Shown here: piece after piece, positions 1 through 9,067 of the stretch | How positions within the stretch are numbered: the first letter of the stretch is position 1 | Layout: every line of letters starts with the position of its first letter | NCBI RefSeq assembly: GCF_026247885.1 | Contig: NZ_CP110921.1 | Span: 248,001-312,000, forward strand | Length of the DNA stretch: 64,000 bases | Direction of reading: 5' to 3' | Origin: Methylococcus mesophilus | Lineage (GTDB): Bacteria; Pseudomonadota; Gammaproteobacteria; Methylococcales; Methylococcaceae | Notes under the pieces: generated by a model | Database searches by the model: none | The model's input: the letters and a program-made list of their open reading frames with translations, nothing else | Told to the model about the DNA's origin: nothing | Made by a program: the position numbers and the translations under genes

Positions 1-1
1 C

Positions 2-2803
2 GCCTTCCATCTGCGCGAGGCGCAGCGGGTGGCGAATCTCGGCAGTTGGGAACTCGATCTGGCCGAAGGCCGGCTGGCGTGGTCGGATCAGGTCTACCGG
101 ATTTTCGAGATCGATCCCGAACAGTTTGGGGCGTCCTACGAGGCGTTTCTCGCCCTCGTGCATCCCGACGACCGGGAAGCGGTCGACGAGGCATACCGCC
201 GCTCGGTCGCCGAAAGGCTGCCTTACGAAATCGTTCACCGTCTGCTCATGCCGGACGGACGGCTCAAGTATGTCTGCGAGCGCTGCGAAACCTTCTACGG
301 CGACGACGGCCGGCCCCTGCGATCAGTGGGGACAGTGCAGGACATCAGCGAGCAGCGTAGGCTGGAGGACGGCAGCCGCCTGCTGGCGGCCATCGTGGAA
401 GCCAGCGACGATGCGATCATCGGCGCCAGCCTCGAGGGGATCGTCATCAGCTGGAATCGGGCGGCGGAACGGATTTACGGTTATTCCGCTGGCGAGATCG
501 TCGGCCAGCCGGTGATTCGCCTATGTCCTACCGACCGGCGGGAAGAAGCCCGGAACCTCCTCACCCGCGTCGGCCAAGGGGAGCATTTCGTCCAGTTCGA
601 GACGGTCCGGCGGAGGCGAGACGGAACGGACGTTCCGGTTTCCCAGACGGTGTTTCCGTTCCACGACTCCGCGGGACGGACGGCCGGCGTCGCCGCAATT
701 TCCCGCGACATCACCGAGCGCAGGCGCGTCGAAAGGGAAAACAAGGAGCGGTTCGACCTCGCCGAGGCGGTGTTCAATCACAACGTGGGATGCCTCGCCA
801 TTCTCGACCGCGATTTCAATTTCGTCAGGGTCAATCCCGCCTATGCCCGTGCGTGCCGCCGGGAAGTTTCCGAATTCACGGGCCGCAATCATTTCGAGCT
901 CTACCCTTCGGAGGCGCGTTCGATCTTCGACGAAGTCGTTCGCAGCGGACTTCCCTACGAAACGTTTGCGCGGCCGTTCGTATTTCCCGATCAGCCGGAG
1001 CGGGGGACGACCTACTGGGACTGGAGTCTGGTGCCCATCCTGGATGGGGAGGGAAGGGTGGAGTATCTGGTCCTGTCGCTGTACGAGGTGACTGAACGCG
1101 AGCGAGCCGAAGAGCAACTGCGCCTGGCAGGGGTGGCATTCAGCCATACCCGAGACGCCGTCATGATTACCGATGCCCAGGGGACGATCGTTTCGGTCAA
1201 TCAGGCTTTCGAGAGCATCACCGGCTACCCGTCCGGGGCGGCGCTTGGGAGGAATCCGCGATTGCTGAACTCGGGACAGAACGATGCCGACTTCTACGCC
1301 CAGTTCTGGCACACGCTGCAAACCGAAGGCTACTGGAGCGGAGAAATCTGGAACCGGCACCGCGATGGCCATGTTTTTCCGGAATGGCAGTCGATATCGG
1401 CAGTCAAGGGAGCCGATGGGCAGACGACGCACTACGTCAGCATTTTTACCGACATCACCGAGTTCAAGCAGGCCGAAGCGCAGATCCGCTACCTTTCCTA
1501 CCACGACGACCTGACCGGTCTGCCGAACCGGGCTTTCTTCCAGGTACGGCTGGATCAGCTCATCGAGGCGGCGGAACGGGACCGGAGCCGGATCGCCTTG
1601 CTGGTGCTCGATCTGGATCATTTCAAGACCATCAACGATTCGCTCGGGCACAGCGTGGGCGACCAACTGCTGCAGCAGGTGGCGGACCGGCTGAAGGCCA
1701 ATGCCGACCTGGGCGACACCGTGGCGCGCCAGGGCGGGGACGAATTCATCATCGCGCTGGCGAGCTGCGATGCGACGCGAGCGGCACATGTCGCGGACGA
1801 CATCATGTCGTCCGTCGCAGAACCTTATGCCGTCGGCGGCCAGACACTCGTCGTAACGCCGAGCCTCGGCATCAGTCTCTATCCCCACGACGCCGCCGAT
1901 GCGGAGAGTCTGATCAAGAGTGCGGACGTCGCCATGTACCATGCGAAATCTCTGGGCCGCAACAGCTACCAATTCTTCTCGGCAGAGATGAGCGCCGTCG
2001 CCGCCGAGCGGCTTGCCCTGGAAAACGCATTGCATCAAGCCGTGTCGAACGGGGAGTTCCTGCTTTACTATCAGCCGCAGATCGAGGTGTCTTCCCGCCG
2101 GCTGGTCGGCCTGGAAGCGCTGATCCGCTGGCGGCATCCGGAGATGGGCTGGGTGCCGCCGCTGCGTTTCATCCCGGTGGCTGAAGAAACCGGTTTCATC
2201 AATCAGATCGGCCGGTGGGTGCTGGAGGAAGCCTGCCGCCAGCAGCGCGCCTGGCAGGCTGACGGGCTCAGCATCGTCCCCATCGCGGTCAACCTGTCTG
2301 CGCTGCAGTTGCAGAAAGGCGATTTCGCGGAGCAGCTCGATGCGCTGATGTCGCCCACCGGGCTCGATCCCGCTTTTCTCGAACTGGAGCTGACCGAGAC
2401 CGCGGTCATGCGCGATGCCGGGCGGATGGCTGAAATGTTGCAGAAACTCAGGGAGCGGGGCATACGGTTTGCTATCGACGACTTCGGGACCGGTTACAGC
2501 TCGCTCGGACGCTTGCGCCGTTTCCCCGTCGACAAGCTGAAAATCGACCAGTCCTTCATTCGTGACGTGACCGGTACGGAGGACAACGCCACGATTACGC
2601 GCGCCATTATCGCGTTGGCCAAGCAACTGCGTCTGAAGGTTCTCGCCGAAGGTGTGGAGACGGCGGAGCAGTTCGAATTTCTTGAGGAGGCGGGGTGCGA
2701 CGAGGTGCAAGGGTATTATTTCAGCCGGCCGGTGCCGGCGGCCGAGGTCGTACGATGGCTGTCGGGGGACGGGATCGCGGGCGAAATTCAGGATCGTAGA
2801 TAA
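2..2803 (+). CDS. PAS-PAS-PAS-PAS-GGDEF-EAL signalling protein (5' end outside window)
   Basis: Cyclic-di-GMP turnover protein with four N-terminal PAS/PAC sensor modules (about nt 30-350, 385-725, 760-1100 and 1115-1475), a GGDEF domain (about nt 1490-1970; GGDEF motif at 1733-1747) and a C-terminal EAL domain (about nt 2020-2790; EAL at 2114-2122, with the DDFGTGYSSL loop intact). Both catalytic signatures are present, so either diguanylate cyclase or phosphodiesterase activity is possible. The RxxD inhibitory site normally five residues before GGDEF is not there: the sequence reads DLGD. The frame is open to the left edge, and the PAS-like residues LREAQRVANLGSW run on from it, so the true start is upstream and the GTG at 29 is internal. 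The 3' end overlaps the convergent trmB by 16 bp. Confidence 0.93.
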   Translation, partial: AFHLREAQRVANLGSWELDLAEGRLAWSDQVYRIFEIDPEQFGASYEAFLALVHPDDREAVDEAYRRSVAERLPYEIVHRLLMPDGRLKYVCERCETFYGDDGRPLRSVGTVQDISEQRRLEDGSRLLAAIVEASDDAIIGASLEGIVISWNRAAERIYGYSAGEIVGQPVIRLCPTDRREEARNLLTRVGQGEHFVQFETVRRRRDGTDVPVSQTVFPFHDSAGRTAGVAAISRDITERRRVERENKERFDLAEAVFNHNVGCLAILDRDFNFVRVNPAYARACRREVSEFTGRNHFELYPSEARSIFDEVVRSGLPYETFARPFVFPDQPERGTTYWDWSLVPILDGEGRVEYLVLSLYEVTERERAEEQLRLAGVAFSHTRDAVMITDAQGTIVSVNQAFESITGYPSGAALGRNPRLLNSGQNDADFYAQFWHTLQTEGYWSGEIWNRHRDGHVFPEWQSISAVKGADGQTTHYVSIFTDITEFKQAEAQIRYLSYHDDLTGLPNRAFFQVRLDQLIEAAERDRSRIALLVLDLDHFKTINDSLGHSVGDQLLQQVADRLKANADLGDTVARQGGDEFIIALASCDATRAAHVADDIMSSVAEPYAVGGQTLVVTPSLGISLYPHDAADAESLIKSADVAMYHAKSLGRNSYQFFSAEMSAVAAERLALENALHQAVSNGEFLLYYQPQIEVSSRRLVGLEALIRWRHPEMGWVPPLRFIPVAEETGFINQIGRWVLEEACRQQRAWQADGLSIVPIAVNLSALQLQKGDFAEQLDALMSPTGLDPAFLELELTETAVMRDAGRMAEMLQKLRERGIRFAIDDFGTGYSSLGRLRRFPVDKLKIDQSFIRDVTGTEDNATITRAIIALAKQLRLKVLAEGVETAEQFEFLEEAGCDEVQGYYFSRPVPAAEVVRWLSGDGIAGEIQDRR

Positions 2804-3480
2804 ACCAGATCCCACACCCCGTGGCCCAGCCGCTGGCCGCGGCTTTCGAACTTGGTCAGCGAGCGGTACGGCGGCCGTTCGCTGAAGCGTGCGTCCGGCG
2901 CCCGGTTTGCCAGCAGCTCGCAGCCGTTCAACACCTCCAGCATCTGCATCGCATAGTTTTCCCAGTCGGTGGCGGCATGAAACACGCCCCCCGGCGCCAG
3001 CCGGGAGGCGGCCAGCCGGGCGAATTCCGGCGAGATCAGGCGGCGCTTGTGGTGACGCTTCTTGTGCCAGGGATCGGGAAAGAACACCAGGATGCGCGCC
3101 AGGCTGGCTTCCGGAATGCGTTTCTCAAGCAATTCGACGGCATCGGTCCGGAACACCCGGACGTTCTCCAGCCTGCGCCGGTCCAGCTCGATCAGGAGAT
3201 GGCCGACGCCGGGCGGATGGACTTCGGCGCCGATGAAATCCTCCTCGGGCAGGCTCTCGGCCATCGCCGCCAGACTGTCGCCGTTGCCGAAGCCGATTTC
3301 CAGGGTGAGCGGACCCTTGCGGCCGAATACCGCGACTGGGTCGAACGGTGCGTTCGGGTCCAGGCCGTAGCGTGGCCAGAGATTGTCCAGGGCGCTTTTT
3401 TGCGAATCGGTGATGCGGCCTTGCCGGAGCACGAAGCTGCGGATGCGGCGGGGCGGGGTAAGGTTCTCGGGTTCGGTCAT
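2788..3480 (-). CDS. trmB: tRNA (guanine-N7-)-methyltransferase
   Basis: SAM-dependent enzyme that makes m7G46 in tRNA. At 230 aa it has the usual family length. The SAM-binding motif LEIGFGNGDSLA, the following acidic GAEVH strand and the TrmB signature FFPDPWHKKRHHKRR are all visible, and the C-terminal TDWENYA segment fits as well. The ATG at 3480 gives the usual basic N-terminus. The gene is convergent with the PAS-GGDEF-EAL gene and lies 85 bp downstream of the DUF2905 gene on the same strand, so it may be read from the operon above it. Confidence 0.96.
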   Translation of the reverse strand: MTEPENLTPPRRIRSFVLRQGRITDSQKSALDNLWPRYGLDPNAPFDPVAVFGRKGPLTLEIGFGNGDSLAAMAESLPEEDFIGAEVHPPGVGHLLIELDRRRLENVRVFRTDAVELLEKRIPEASLARILVFFPDPWHKKRHHKRRLISPEFARLAASRLAPGGVFHAATDWENYAMQMLEVLNGCELLANRAPDARFSERPPYRSLTKFESRGQRLGHGVWDLVYLRS

Positions 3481-3565
3481 GGTTATAAGGGTGGTAACAA
3501 TGTAGGAGTGGGCTTCGGTCCGCGATTGTTTGCGGACTGAAAGCCGCCCTCACAGGTTTGCTTGC

Positions 3566-3781
3566 TCAGCGCCGGAAAAACAGATTCAGTATCAGGCTGA
3601 TGACGATGCTGATCACGATCATGGAAGCGATGGGAATGAAGACGGTGCGGTTTTCGTCGCCCAGCCTGATGTCTCCCGGCAGCCGTCCGAACCAGCCGAA
3701 CAGGCCGGGCGCGAAATGCAGCAGCGCGCCCAGGGCAGCGACGCCGAGCCCGATGACGATCAGCAGCTTAGCCGGAGACAT
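3566..3781 (-). CDS. DUF2905 family small membrane protein
   Basis: 71-aa protein with two hydrophobic segments (about residues 5-30 and 46-67) separated by a short polar loop with the family pattern GRLPGDIRLG. It belongs to the DUF2905 family of two-helix inner-membrane proteins of unknown role. The ATG at 3781 overlaps the end of the preceding VWA gene by 14 bp, so it is probably translated as the last gene of the mxa-like operon. The small size and clear family signature make the identity firm; the function is unknown. Confidence 0.85.
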   Translation of the reverse strand: MSPAKLLIVIGLGVAALGALLHFAPGLFGWFGRLPGDIRLGDENRTVFIPIASMIVISIVISLILNLFFRR

Positions 3782-4694
3782 GGCGAGCCTTCAAGTTCGG
3801 GACGATATGGGGCCAGAGTACCAGCACCCAGGCTCCGAGGGCGAGTATCCAGCCGATGCCGGTGGGCACCCGGCGCAGCTCGCCGAGTCCGGGATCGCGC
3901 AGGGCCCGGCTCAGGGTTTCCGGCGCATCGAGCCGCAGATAGCCCAACCCGGCCGTGTTGGCGAATTCCTTCAGCTCCGCTTCGTGCAGCCAGGACAAAT
4001 ACAGGCTGCCGTCGTTCTTGCGCCGGTGGGTGGAGTCGGTGGACGCGTCAAGGTAAGCGGTGGTCGTCACCGGCGCCAGGATGTCGGCTTTTTCCCAGAA
4101 CCCCAGCGGGCGGTTTTCGCGGTCCAGCCTGGGCACCGGCACCGGTTTGACGTCGCCGGTGCCGACGATGAGCCCTTGGACTTCGCCCGGCTTGACTTGG
4201 AGCTCCGGCCGGACCGGATCGTCCGGCGTCTGCTGGCCGTCGCTGAGGAACACCAGCCGGAGGCCGGGCCCGCGCTTCTTCACGATGCGCAGCGCAGCGT
4301 TAAGCCCCTGGGCGATGTAGCTGTCGGCGGCCCAGGCCGTACGCCAGTCGATGTGCTCCAGCACGTCCTCGATCACGCCGGCATGGCGGCAGACTTCCAG
4401 CGGCTCGAACAGCAGTTCCACGTTCTGGGTGGTGAACAGCCCCAGCCCGGCTTCGGAACCGCAAGGCAGGTCGGCGATGGCGCGGCGCATCGCGGCTTTG
4501 GCGAAGCCGAGCCGATCGGCGGGCAGGCCTTCGAGGTGGTAGTCGCGGGTGTTCATGCTCTGGGTGATGTCGAGCACGAACAGGTAGCGGAACACCGGCT
4601 GTTCCAGCGGGATGCGCGGATCGGCCCAGGCCAGCAGGGCGAGCAGCGCGGCCATCGCCAGCCCCGCGAAGGGCCGGCCGAACCGCGGTTTCAC
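3768..4694 (-). CDS. mxaL: MxaL-like von Willebrand factor A protein
   Basis: 308-aa membrane-anchored VWA protein. An N-terminal hydrophobic stretch (about residues 9-23) precedes the VWA fold; the MIDAS is DITQS (D42, T44, S46), a D-x-T-x-S variant. A second hydrophobic segment near the C-terminus (GIGWILALGAWVLVLW) would anchor it. The start is GTG at 4694, which overlaps the stop of the upstream TPR gene (GTGA). An in-frame extension to 4925 exists but would lie inside that gene. Size, order and domain match MxaL, an accessory protein proposed to help mature the Ca/PQQ methanol dehydrogenase. A generic BatA/BatB-type VWA protein is the alternative. Confidence 0.7.
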   Translation of the reverse strand: MKPRFGRPFAGLAMAALLALLAWADPRIPLEQPVFRYLFVLDITQSMNTRDYHLEGLPADRLGFAKAAMRRAIADLPCGSEAGLGLFTTQNVELLFEPLEVCRHAGVIEDVLEHIDWRTAWAADSYIAQGLNAALRIVKKRGPGLRLVFLSDGQQTPDDPVRPELQVKPGEVQGLIVGTGDVKPVPVPRLDRENRPLGFWEKADILAPVTTTAYLDASTDSTHRRKNDGSLYLSWLHEAELKEFANTAGLGYLRLDAPETLSRALRDPGLGELRRVPTGIGWILALGAWVLVLWPHIVPNLKARHVSG

Positions 4695-5245
4695 GGTCCG
4701 CCTCCGGGGATGCCGGGCAGGGTGGAGAACACGGAGGACTTGGTGCCCTGCCAGTTGGCCTTCTCCTTTTCCTTGGGCGGCGGGGTGATGCGGAAGGCGT
4801 ATTCCAGATTGAAGCGGGCGTCCTGGTCGTCCGGGTTCAGCCGCAGCGCTTCCTTCAGATTCTCCTTGGCCATCTCCACCAGGGCATGGACGCGAGCGTA
4901 TTCCAGCACGCCGCGGGCATTCCACAGGCTGGCCGCCTCGCGCAGATAGATCGTGCCCATGTTGTAGTGGACACGTTGCCGGAATGCCGGGACCGGGTCG
5001 TTCTGGATCGTGTGATAGAGCCTCAGCGCCTCTTGGTAGTCGCCCTCCCGGTCCAGTGCCTGGGCCTTGGCGAAGACCACTTCCGGTGCCGTGTCCTCGT
5101 CCAGAGTCACGTCCCGTGGATCGTGGATGGCTGCGTTTTCCCGCGCCAGGACGATCAGGCGATAACCGGAGCCGGCGGCGACCGCCAGGCCGAGCAGAAG
5201 GAGTCCGGAGGCGAGGGCCTCGCGGAGCTTGACTCCGGTTACCAT
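4691..5245 (-). CDS. mxaK: MxaK-like TPR protein
   Basis: 184-aa protein with one N-terminal membrane segment (about residues 12-33) and an exported region with weak TPR-like helices (AKAQALDREGDYQEALRLYHTI; later KENLKEALRLNPDDQDARFNLEYA). The ATG at 5245 overlaps the upstream VWA gene by 7 bp, and the stop overlaps the downstream start by 4 bp. Length, single anchor and position between two VWA genes match MxaK, an accessory protein of unknown biochemical role in methanol dehydrogenase assembly. The name rests mainly on synteny. In BatABCD-type operons a TPR protein takes a similar place, so that reading is possible too. Confidence 0.65.
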   Translation of the reverse strand: MVTGVKLREALASGLLLLGLAVAAGSGYRLIVLARENAAIHDPRDVTLDEDTAPEVVFAKAQALDREGDYQEALRLYHTIQNDPVPAFRQRVHYNMGTIYLREAASLWNARGVLEYARVHALVEMAKENLKEALRLNPDDQDARFNLEYAFRITPPPKEKEKANWQGTKSSVFSTLPGIPGGGP

Positions 5246-6216
5246 GCGCGCACCTCCAGGGATTTGGCCGCGAGCAGGGGCAAGAGCAGAACCGCGGCGC
5301 AGCCGTAAAAGAAACGGGACCAATCCTGTTTGGGGATTCTTTCGAGGTAGCGCAAGGGCTGGTTGGCCAGGCGTTCGACGTCGGCGATGGCGTCTTCCAC
5401 CGCCTGTGGATTTTCCGCTTCGTAGGCCGTGTAAGGTACCCCCAGGCTCTGGAAATACCGGTGCAGCAGGTATTCGGACGAGGCGTTTTCGCTGGTCTCC
5501 GTCGGTGCCCGCTCCAGCGGCGCGCTGTTCTTGCTTCGCAGGTAAATCCAGTGCAGCCGCGCCTGGCCGTCCTGGAACCACTGCCGGATCAGGTCCTGGG
5601 ACTCGTCCTCGATGCGGGTGGCGCCGTCGGAGACCAGCAGGATGATGCGGGCGCCGGTCACCGGTTTGCCGTTGAAGAAATCCAGCGCCATGGCGAGGCC
5701 GGGCGCGATGTTGGTGATGCCGTGGCCGCGGTCGCCGATGCTGTCGATGGCGGCCCGCACCGCCTCGCGGTCCTGGGTCAGCGGCATCACGTAGCGCGGC
5801 GCGGCGCTGAAGCCGACCACGGCGAACAGGTCGTCGCTGCGCCGCTGCACGAAATCCGACAGCAGCCGGCGGGCGACGGCGTTCTTGGATTCGCCGGCGG
5901 CGCCGCCGAGATACCGTCCCGAGAAGTTTTCGTTCATGCTGCTGCTGCGGTCCATGAGCAGGACGATGTGGGCCCCGGTGCCGAGCCGTTCTTCCCACTG
6001 CTCGAGCGCATAAGGGCCAGCGATGCCCGCAGCGAGCGCCAGCAGCGCCAGCGAAGCCAGGGCGCGCAGTCCGCGGTCGATGGCGGCGGAGAGCCGGTCC
6101 TCCGGAATCATGGCAGCGCTGGAATAGTCCACGGCGGGCTGGCCGGGGCGCAGCCAGGGCAGGAAAGCGCCCACACCGAGCAGCAGCCACCAGGGGGAGG
6201 CGAACCCGAAGCTCAT
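5239..6216 (-). CDS. mxaC: MxaC-like von Willebrand factor A protein
   Basis: 325-aa BatA-like protein: two N-terminal membrane helices (about residues 7-22 and 50-70), a periplasmic or cytoplasmic VWA domain with a perfect MIDAS, DRSSS (D89, S91, S93), and a C-terminal helix (about residues 305-318). The start at 6216 gives an ATGA overlap with the upstream gene's stop; the much longer in-frame extension to 6603 is antisense shadow. In mxa clusters MxaC follows MxaA and, with MxaA, K and L, is needed for Ca2+ insertion or maturation of methanol dehydrogenase. Here the order is the same. Confidence 0.72.
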   Translation of the reverse strand: MSFGFASPWWLLLGVGAFLPWLRPGQPAVDYSSAAMIPEDRLSAAIDRGLRALASLALLALAAGIAGPYALEQWEERLGTGAHIVLLMDRSSSMNENFSGRYLGGAAGESKNAVARRLLSDFVQRRSDDLFAVVGFSAAPRYVMPLTQDREAVRAAIDSIGDRGHGITNIAPGLAMALDFFNGKPVTGARIILLVSDGATRIEDESQDLIRQWFQDGQARLHWIYLRSKNSAPLERAPTETSENASSEYLLHRYFQSLGVPYTAYEAENPQAVEDAIADVERLANQPLRYLERIPKQDWSRFFYGCAAVLLLPLLAAKSLEVRAW

Positions 6217-7106
6217 GACGTCCGCCTCTCCAGCCGCCGGGCCTGGCGCGCGAGTTTCAGGCAAAGCGCGTAGGCTTCGCCATCGGAGCCGTCCTCGAAG
6301 AACAGCCGGCGCGACGAGGCGAAGAATTCGACCAGCGTCCCGCGGAGGCGGCCGAATTCCGGGTGGCGGTCGAGGAAGGCCTCCAGGCCGCTGGCGAATA
6401 CCGCCTCTCCGGCGGTCTCGTTCAGCGCCCGGTGCAGGACGAGGCAGGCGGCCCGGCCCGGCGAAGGCTGATTCGCCAGCCGCTGCAATTCGCGGCTGGC
6501 GCGCCGGAACGGCAAAGGGCCGGCGAACGGCGGCAAGAGCCCGCGCATCCACATCAGGTAGACGAGCCCAGCGCCGAACGCGCCTAGGCCGAGAGCCAGC
6601 CATTGCGGGTACGGTGAATAAGTCCGAGGTTCGGCCGGGCGGAGGGCACGGATGGCTACCTTTTCGTCGGGAATGCCGGGCGGGATCAGCGGCATGACGC
6701 TGACCGGCAGCGCCGGCGCCTCGACGTCCGGCGAGCCGCCGTCGCCTTCGAAACGCAGCCGCAGCGGCGGGAGTTCGGCGGTTTCCGGGCCGCGCACGCC
6801 GTAGAAGACCTGGTAGGTGATGCGGACTCGGGTCTGTTCATCGGTTGAAGCGGTTTCCACCGTGCGGATTTCCGCCCATTCATTGATCGCGCCGGGAGCG
6901 GGGAGGGACGCCGGATCGATGTGGACGCCGGCACCGGTGGACACGACGACGTCGCGCACGATCGGGTCGCCCATCGTGTGGGTGGCGGCGTGATCGTCCT
7001 GGCTCTCGAACTTGGCCGGTGCGGCCCCGTCGTTGGCGTTCATCAGCAGCGCGAAGACCACAACGACGGCTAGCATGATGGCGAGCGGTAGGGTGAACTT
7101 GCGCAT
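6213..7106 (-). CDS. mxaA: MxaA-like protein
   Basis: 297-aa protein with an N-terminal membrane or signal segment (residues 3-21), an exported beta-rich region of about 140 residues, a second membrane helix (about residues 168-188) and a cytoplasmic tail. The tail contains the family-like stretch HRALNETAGEAVFASGLEAF followed by SSRRLFF. MxaA has no enzymatic motif and is required for active Ca-containing methanol dehydrogenase. The gene lies 10 bp downstream of the DUF58 gene and overlaps the next by 4 bp. The assignment combines size, topology, the C-terminal pattern and gene order; a search against MxaA would settle it. Confidence 0.68.
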   Translation of the reverse strand: MRKFTLPLAIMLAVVVVFALLMNANDGAAPAKFESQDDHAATHTMGDPIVRDVVVSTGAGVHIDPASLPAPGAINEWAEIRTVETASTDEQTRVRITYQVFYGVRGPETAELPPLRLRFEGDGGSPDVEAPALPVSVMPLIPPGIPDEKVAIRALRPAEPRTYSPYPQWLALGLGAFGAGLVYLMWMRGLLPPFAGPLPFRRASRELQRLANQPSPGRAACLVLHRALNETAGEAVFASGLEAFLDRHPEFGRLRGTLVEFFASSRRLFFEDGSDGEAYALCLKLARQARRLERRTS

Positions 7107-7116
7107 GATGCCGCCT

Positions 7117-7956
7117 TCAGGTCTCGTAGAAATACCGGGTCAACGCGTCGGCGTCGAAGCGGCCTTCGAGAAAGAACGGGTCGCGGGCGCCGTGATGGAT
7201 GGCCAGCTCCCGCAGACGATCCCGCCGTGCCTGGAACGCGTCCCGGACTTGTCGCTTGAGGGCGGGGCGCATGAATAATCGCCGTCGCTGGCCGGTTTCG
7301 GGATCGCGCAGATGGATCAGTCCCCAATCGGGGAGCGCGTCATATTCGGCGCGGCTCCACATAGCCACCGGCACGACGTCGTGGGGCCGCAGCGCGTCGA
7401 ACAGCGATTCCAGGAAGGCATCGTCCAGATGGAAGTCGGACGCCAGCAGCACCAGGGCCCTGCCGCGCCCGAGATGGGGCACGGCGTCTTCCAGGGCCGC
7501 GGCGCTGCGGGCGACGGGCCGGACCCTGGCGAGGCCGTCAGCCGTGTCGGCGGGCAGCCCGCCCTTGTGCCAGCGCAGCGGCAGGCTGAGATCCCAGTGG
7601 ATGGCCTCGCCACAAACCAGGAGGCCGAAAGGATCGCCGCTGCGGTAGGCGGAATAGGCCGCGGCCGCGGCGAGCTCACTCAGCACCTGTGCCTTGCCCG
7701 CGAAGGCCATCGAAGCCGACAGGTCCGCGATAACGAACACCGGAATCGCGCTGCGCTGGCGGAAGGTCTTCACCATGAGCTGCCCGAAGGGATCGTTCAG
7801 GGTGGCGTGGGCGTCGATGTTGCGCGGGTCCGGGAAGGCCGCGAGCGGTACATGGCCGGCGAATTCGTAGCCGCCGCCGGTCTGATGGCCGGCGTGGCGG
7901 CCGGGATGCGCGCCGCCGGCGCGCCAGCGGACCCGGTAGTGGAACTCCGGGATCAC
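7117..7956 (-). CDS. mxaS: MxaS-like DUF58/VWA protein
   Basis: 279-aa DUF58 protein without membrane segments. It has the DUF58 core with DLSASM at residues 78-83, equivalent to a MIDAS D-x-S-x-S, and the characteristic ALVLLASDFHL strand later. Proteins of this family work together with MoxR ATPases as substrate adaptors. The start ATG overlaps the MoxR gene stop by 4 bp. In mxa operons MxaS sits at exactly this place, between MxaR and MxaA. Confidence 0.75.
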   Translation of the reverse strand: MIPEFHYRVRWRAGGAHPGRHAGHQTGGGYEFAGHVPLAAFPDPRNIDAHATLNDPFGQLMVKTFRQRSAIPVFVIADLSASMAFAGKAQVLSELAAAAAYSAYRSGDPFGLLVCGEAIHWDLSLPLRWHKGGLPADTADGLARVRPVARSAAALEDAVPHLGRGRALVLLASDFHLDDAFLESLFDALRPHDVVPVAMWSRAEYDALPDWGLIHLRDPETGQRRRLFMRPALKRQVRDAFQARRDRLRELAIHHGARDPFFLEGRFDADALTRYFYET

Positions 7957-8981
7957 GGCGCCGCGACCCTTTGCCGGATGGCGTCCAGGAGTTCGTCGAT
8001 CAGCGCCGTCCGCCGCAGTTCGTATACCGGATTGAAAAACACGCGGTGGGCGATGGTCTCGCGGAACACGCCGTGAATGTCCTCCGGCACGACGAATTCG
8101 CGGCCGTCCAGCCAGGCCGCAACCCGGGCGGCGCGCATCATCATGCTCACGCCGCGGGCACTGGCTCCGGCCAGGATCAGCCGGTCCATGTCGATGCCGT
8201 CCAGCTTAACCCCATAGCCGGCCGGGCGGCGGGTGGCCTCCCACAGGTCCAGCGCATACTGCTGCAAGGTCTCGCTGGCTGCGACCGATTGTTGGATGAC
8301 GGGCGCGATCTGCGGGATTTCGCGGTAGGGCAGGAGGCCCGGCGTCAGCGTATCGAGCAGGCGGTCGACGTCGTGGAACTTCGGGTCGAACATCAGGGCG
8401 CGGCGCAAAGCCGGGTCGGCCGGCGTCTCGATGTGCAGCTCCATCATGAAGCGGTCGCGCGCCGCCGAGGGGATCTCGAAGGTCTCTTCCTTCTCCACCC
8501 GATTGCGGTCGGCGAAGACCTGCAGGTACGGGAAGAAATGTTCGCGGTTGAAGGCGCTCACGGCGTGTTCGGCCATGATCCGGAGCAGCAGCGAATGCAC
8601 CTGCGGGCGGGCGCGGTTGACCTCGTTGAAGAAGAAGACGGAGAGGTCCTCGCCGTGCTTGAGCACCGGGCCGGGGTCGACCTGCGGCTTGCCGAACTCG
8701 TTGATGTAGGTGTGGTAGACCAGGTCGTTCGGCATCAGGTCGATGGTGCCCTCGACGCGCTCATAGGCGCCCCCCAGGCACCTCGCCACGGCGCGCAGCA
8801 GGGTGGTCTTGCCGACGCCGACGTCGCCTTCGAGCATCACGTGGCCGCGGGCGAATACGGCGATCAGGATGTGGCGGATCGGCTGGTCCAGCCCGATCAC
8901 GGCCTTGCCGACTTCGCGCTCGAAGCCCAGCGCACGCTGGCGCCAGTCGGCGAGTTGGGTTTGTTTCAGGTCAGCGGACAT
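7953..8981 (-). CDS. mxaR: MoxR-family AAA+ ATPase (MxaR-like)
   Basis: 342-aa MoxR ATPase, first gene of the co-translated run. The Walker A motif GDVGVGKTT is at residues 52-60. The Walker B strand at 116-120 reads FFFNE where most MoxR proteins have an acidic DE pair; the Glu is kept and the Asp is Asn. The following NRARPQVHSLLLRIM helix and the C-terminal lid (GASARGVSMMMRAARVAAWLDGR) are typical. MxaR is a chaperone-like ATPase for methanol dehydrogenase activation; here no mxaFJGI genes lie upstream. Start ATG at 8981. Confidence 0.85.
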   Translation of the reverse strand: MSADLKQTQLADWRQRALGFEREVGKAVIGLDQPIRHILIAVFARGHVMLEGDVGVGKTTLLRAVARCLGGAYERVEGTIDLMPNDLVYHTYINEFGKPQVDPGPVLKHGEDLSVFFFNEVNRARPQVHSLLLRIMAEHAVSAFNREHFFPYLQVFADRNRVEKEETFEIPSAARDRFMMELHIETPADPALRRALMFDPKFHDVDRLLDTLTPGLLPYREIPQIAPVIQQSVAASETLQQYALDLWEATRRPAGYGVKLDGIDMDRLILAGASARGVSMMMRAARVAAWLDGREFVVPEDIHGVFRETIAHRVFFNPVYELRRTALIDELLDAIRQRVAAP

Positions 8982-9067
8982 GGCGAATCCGGAAAGTACA
9001 GGGTCTTAAAACGAGCGATGCCCGGCGGCGCCGGGCATCGGGGAAACGTCGGGACGACCCGGAGCGC

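Noticed and set aside
521-2815. Long minus-strand open frame opposite the PAS-GGDEF-EAL gene.
   Set aside because: It is antisense to a gene with clear domains. Long antisense frames are common in high-GC DNA, and its product has no recognisable motif.
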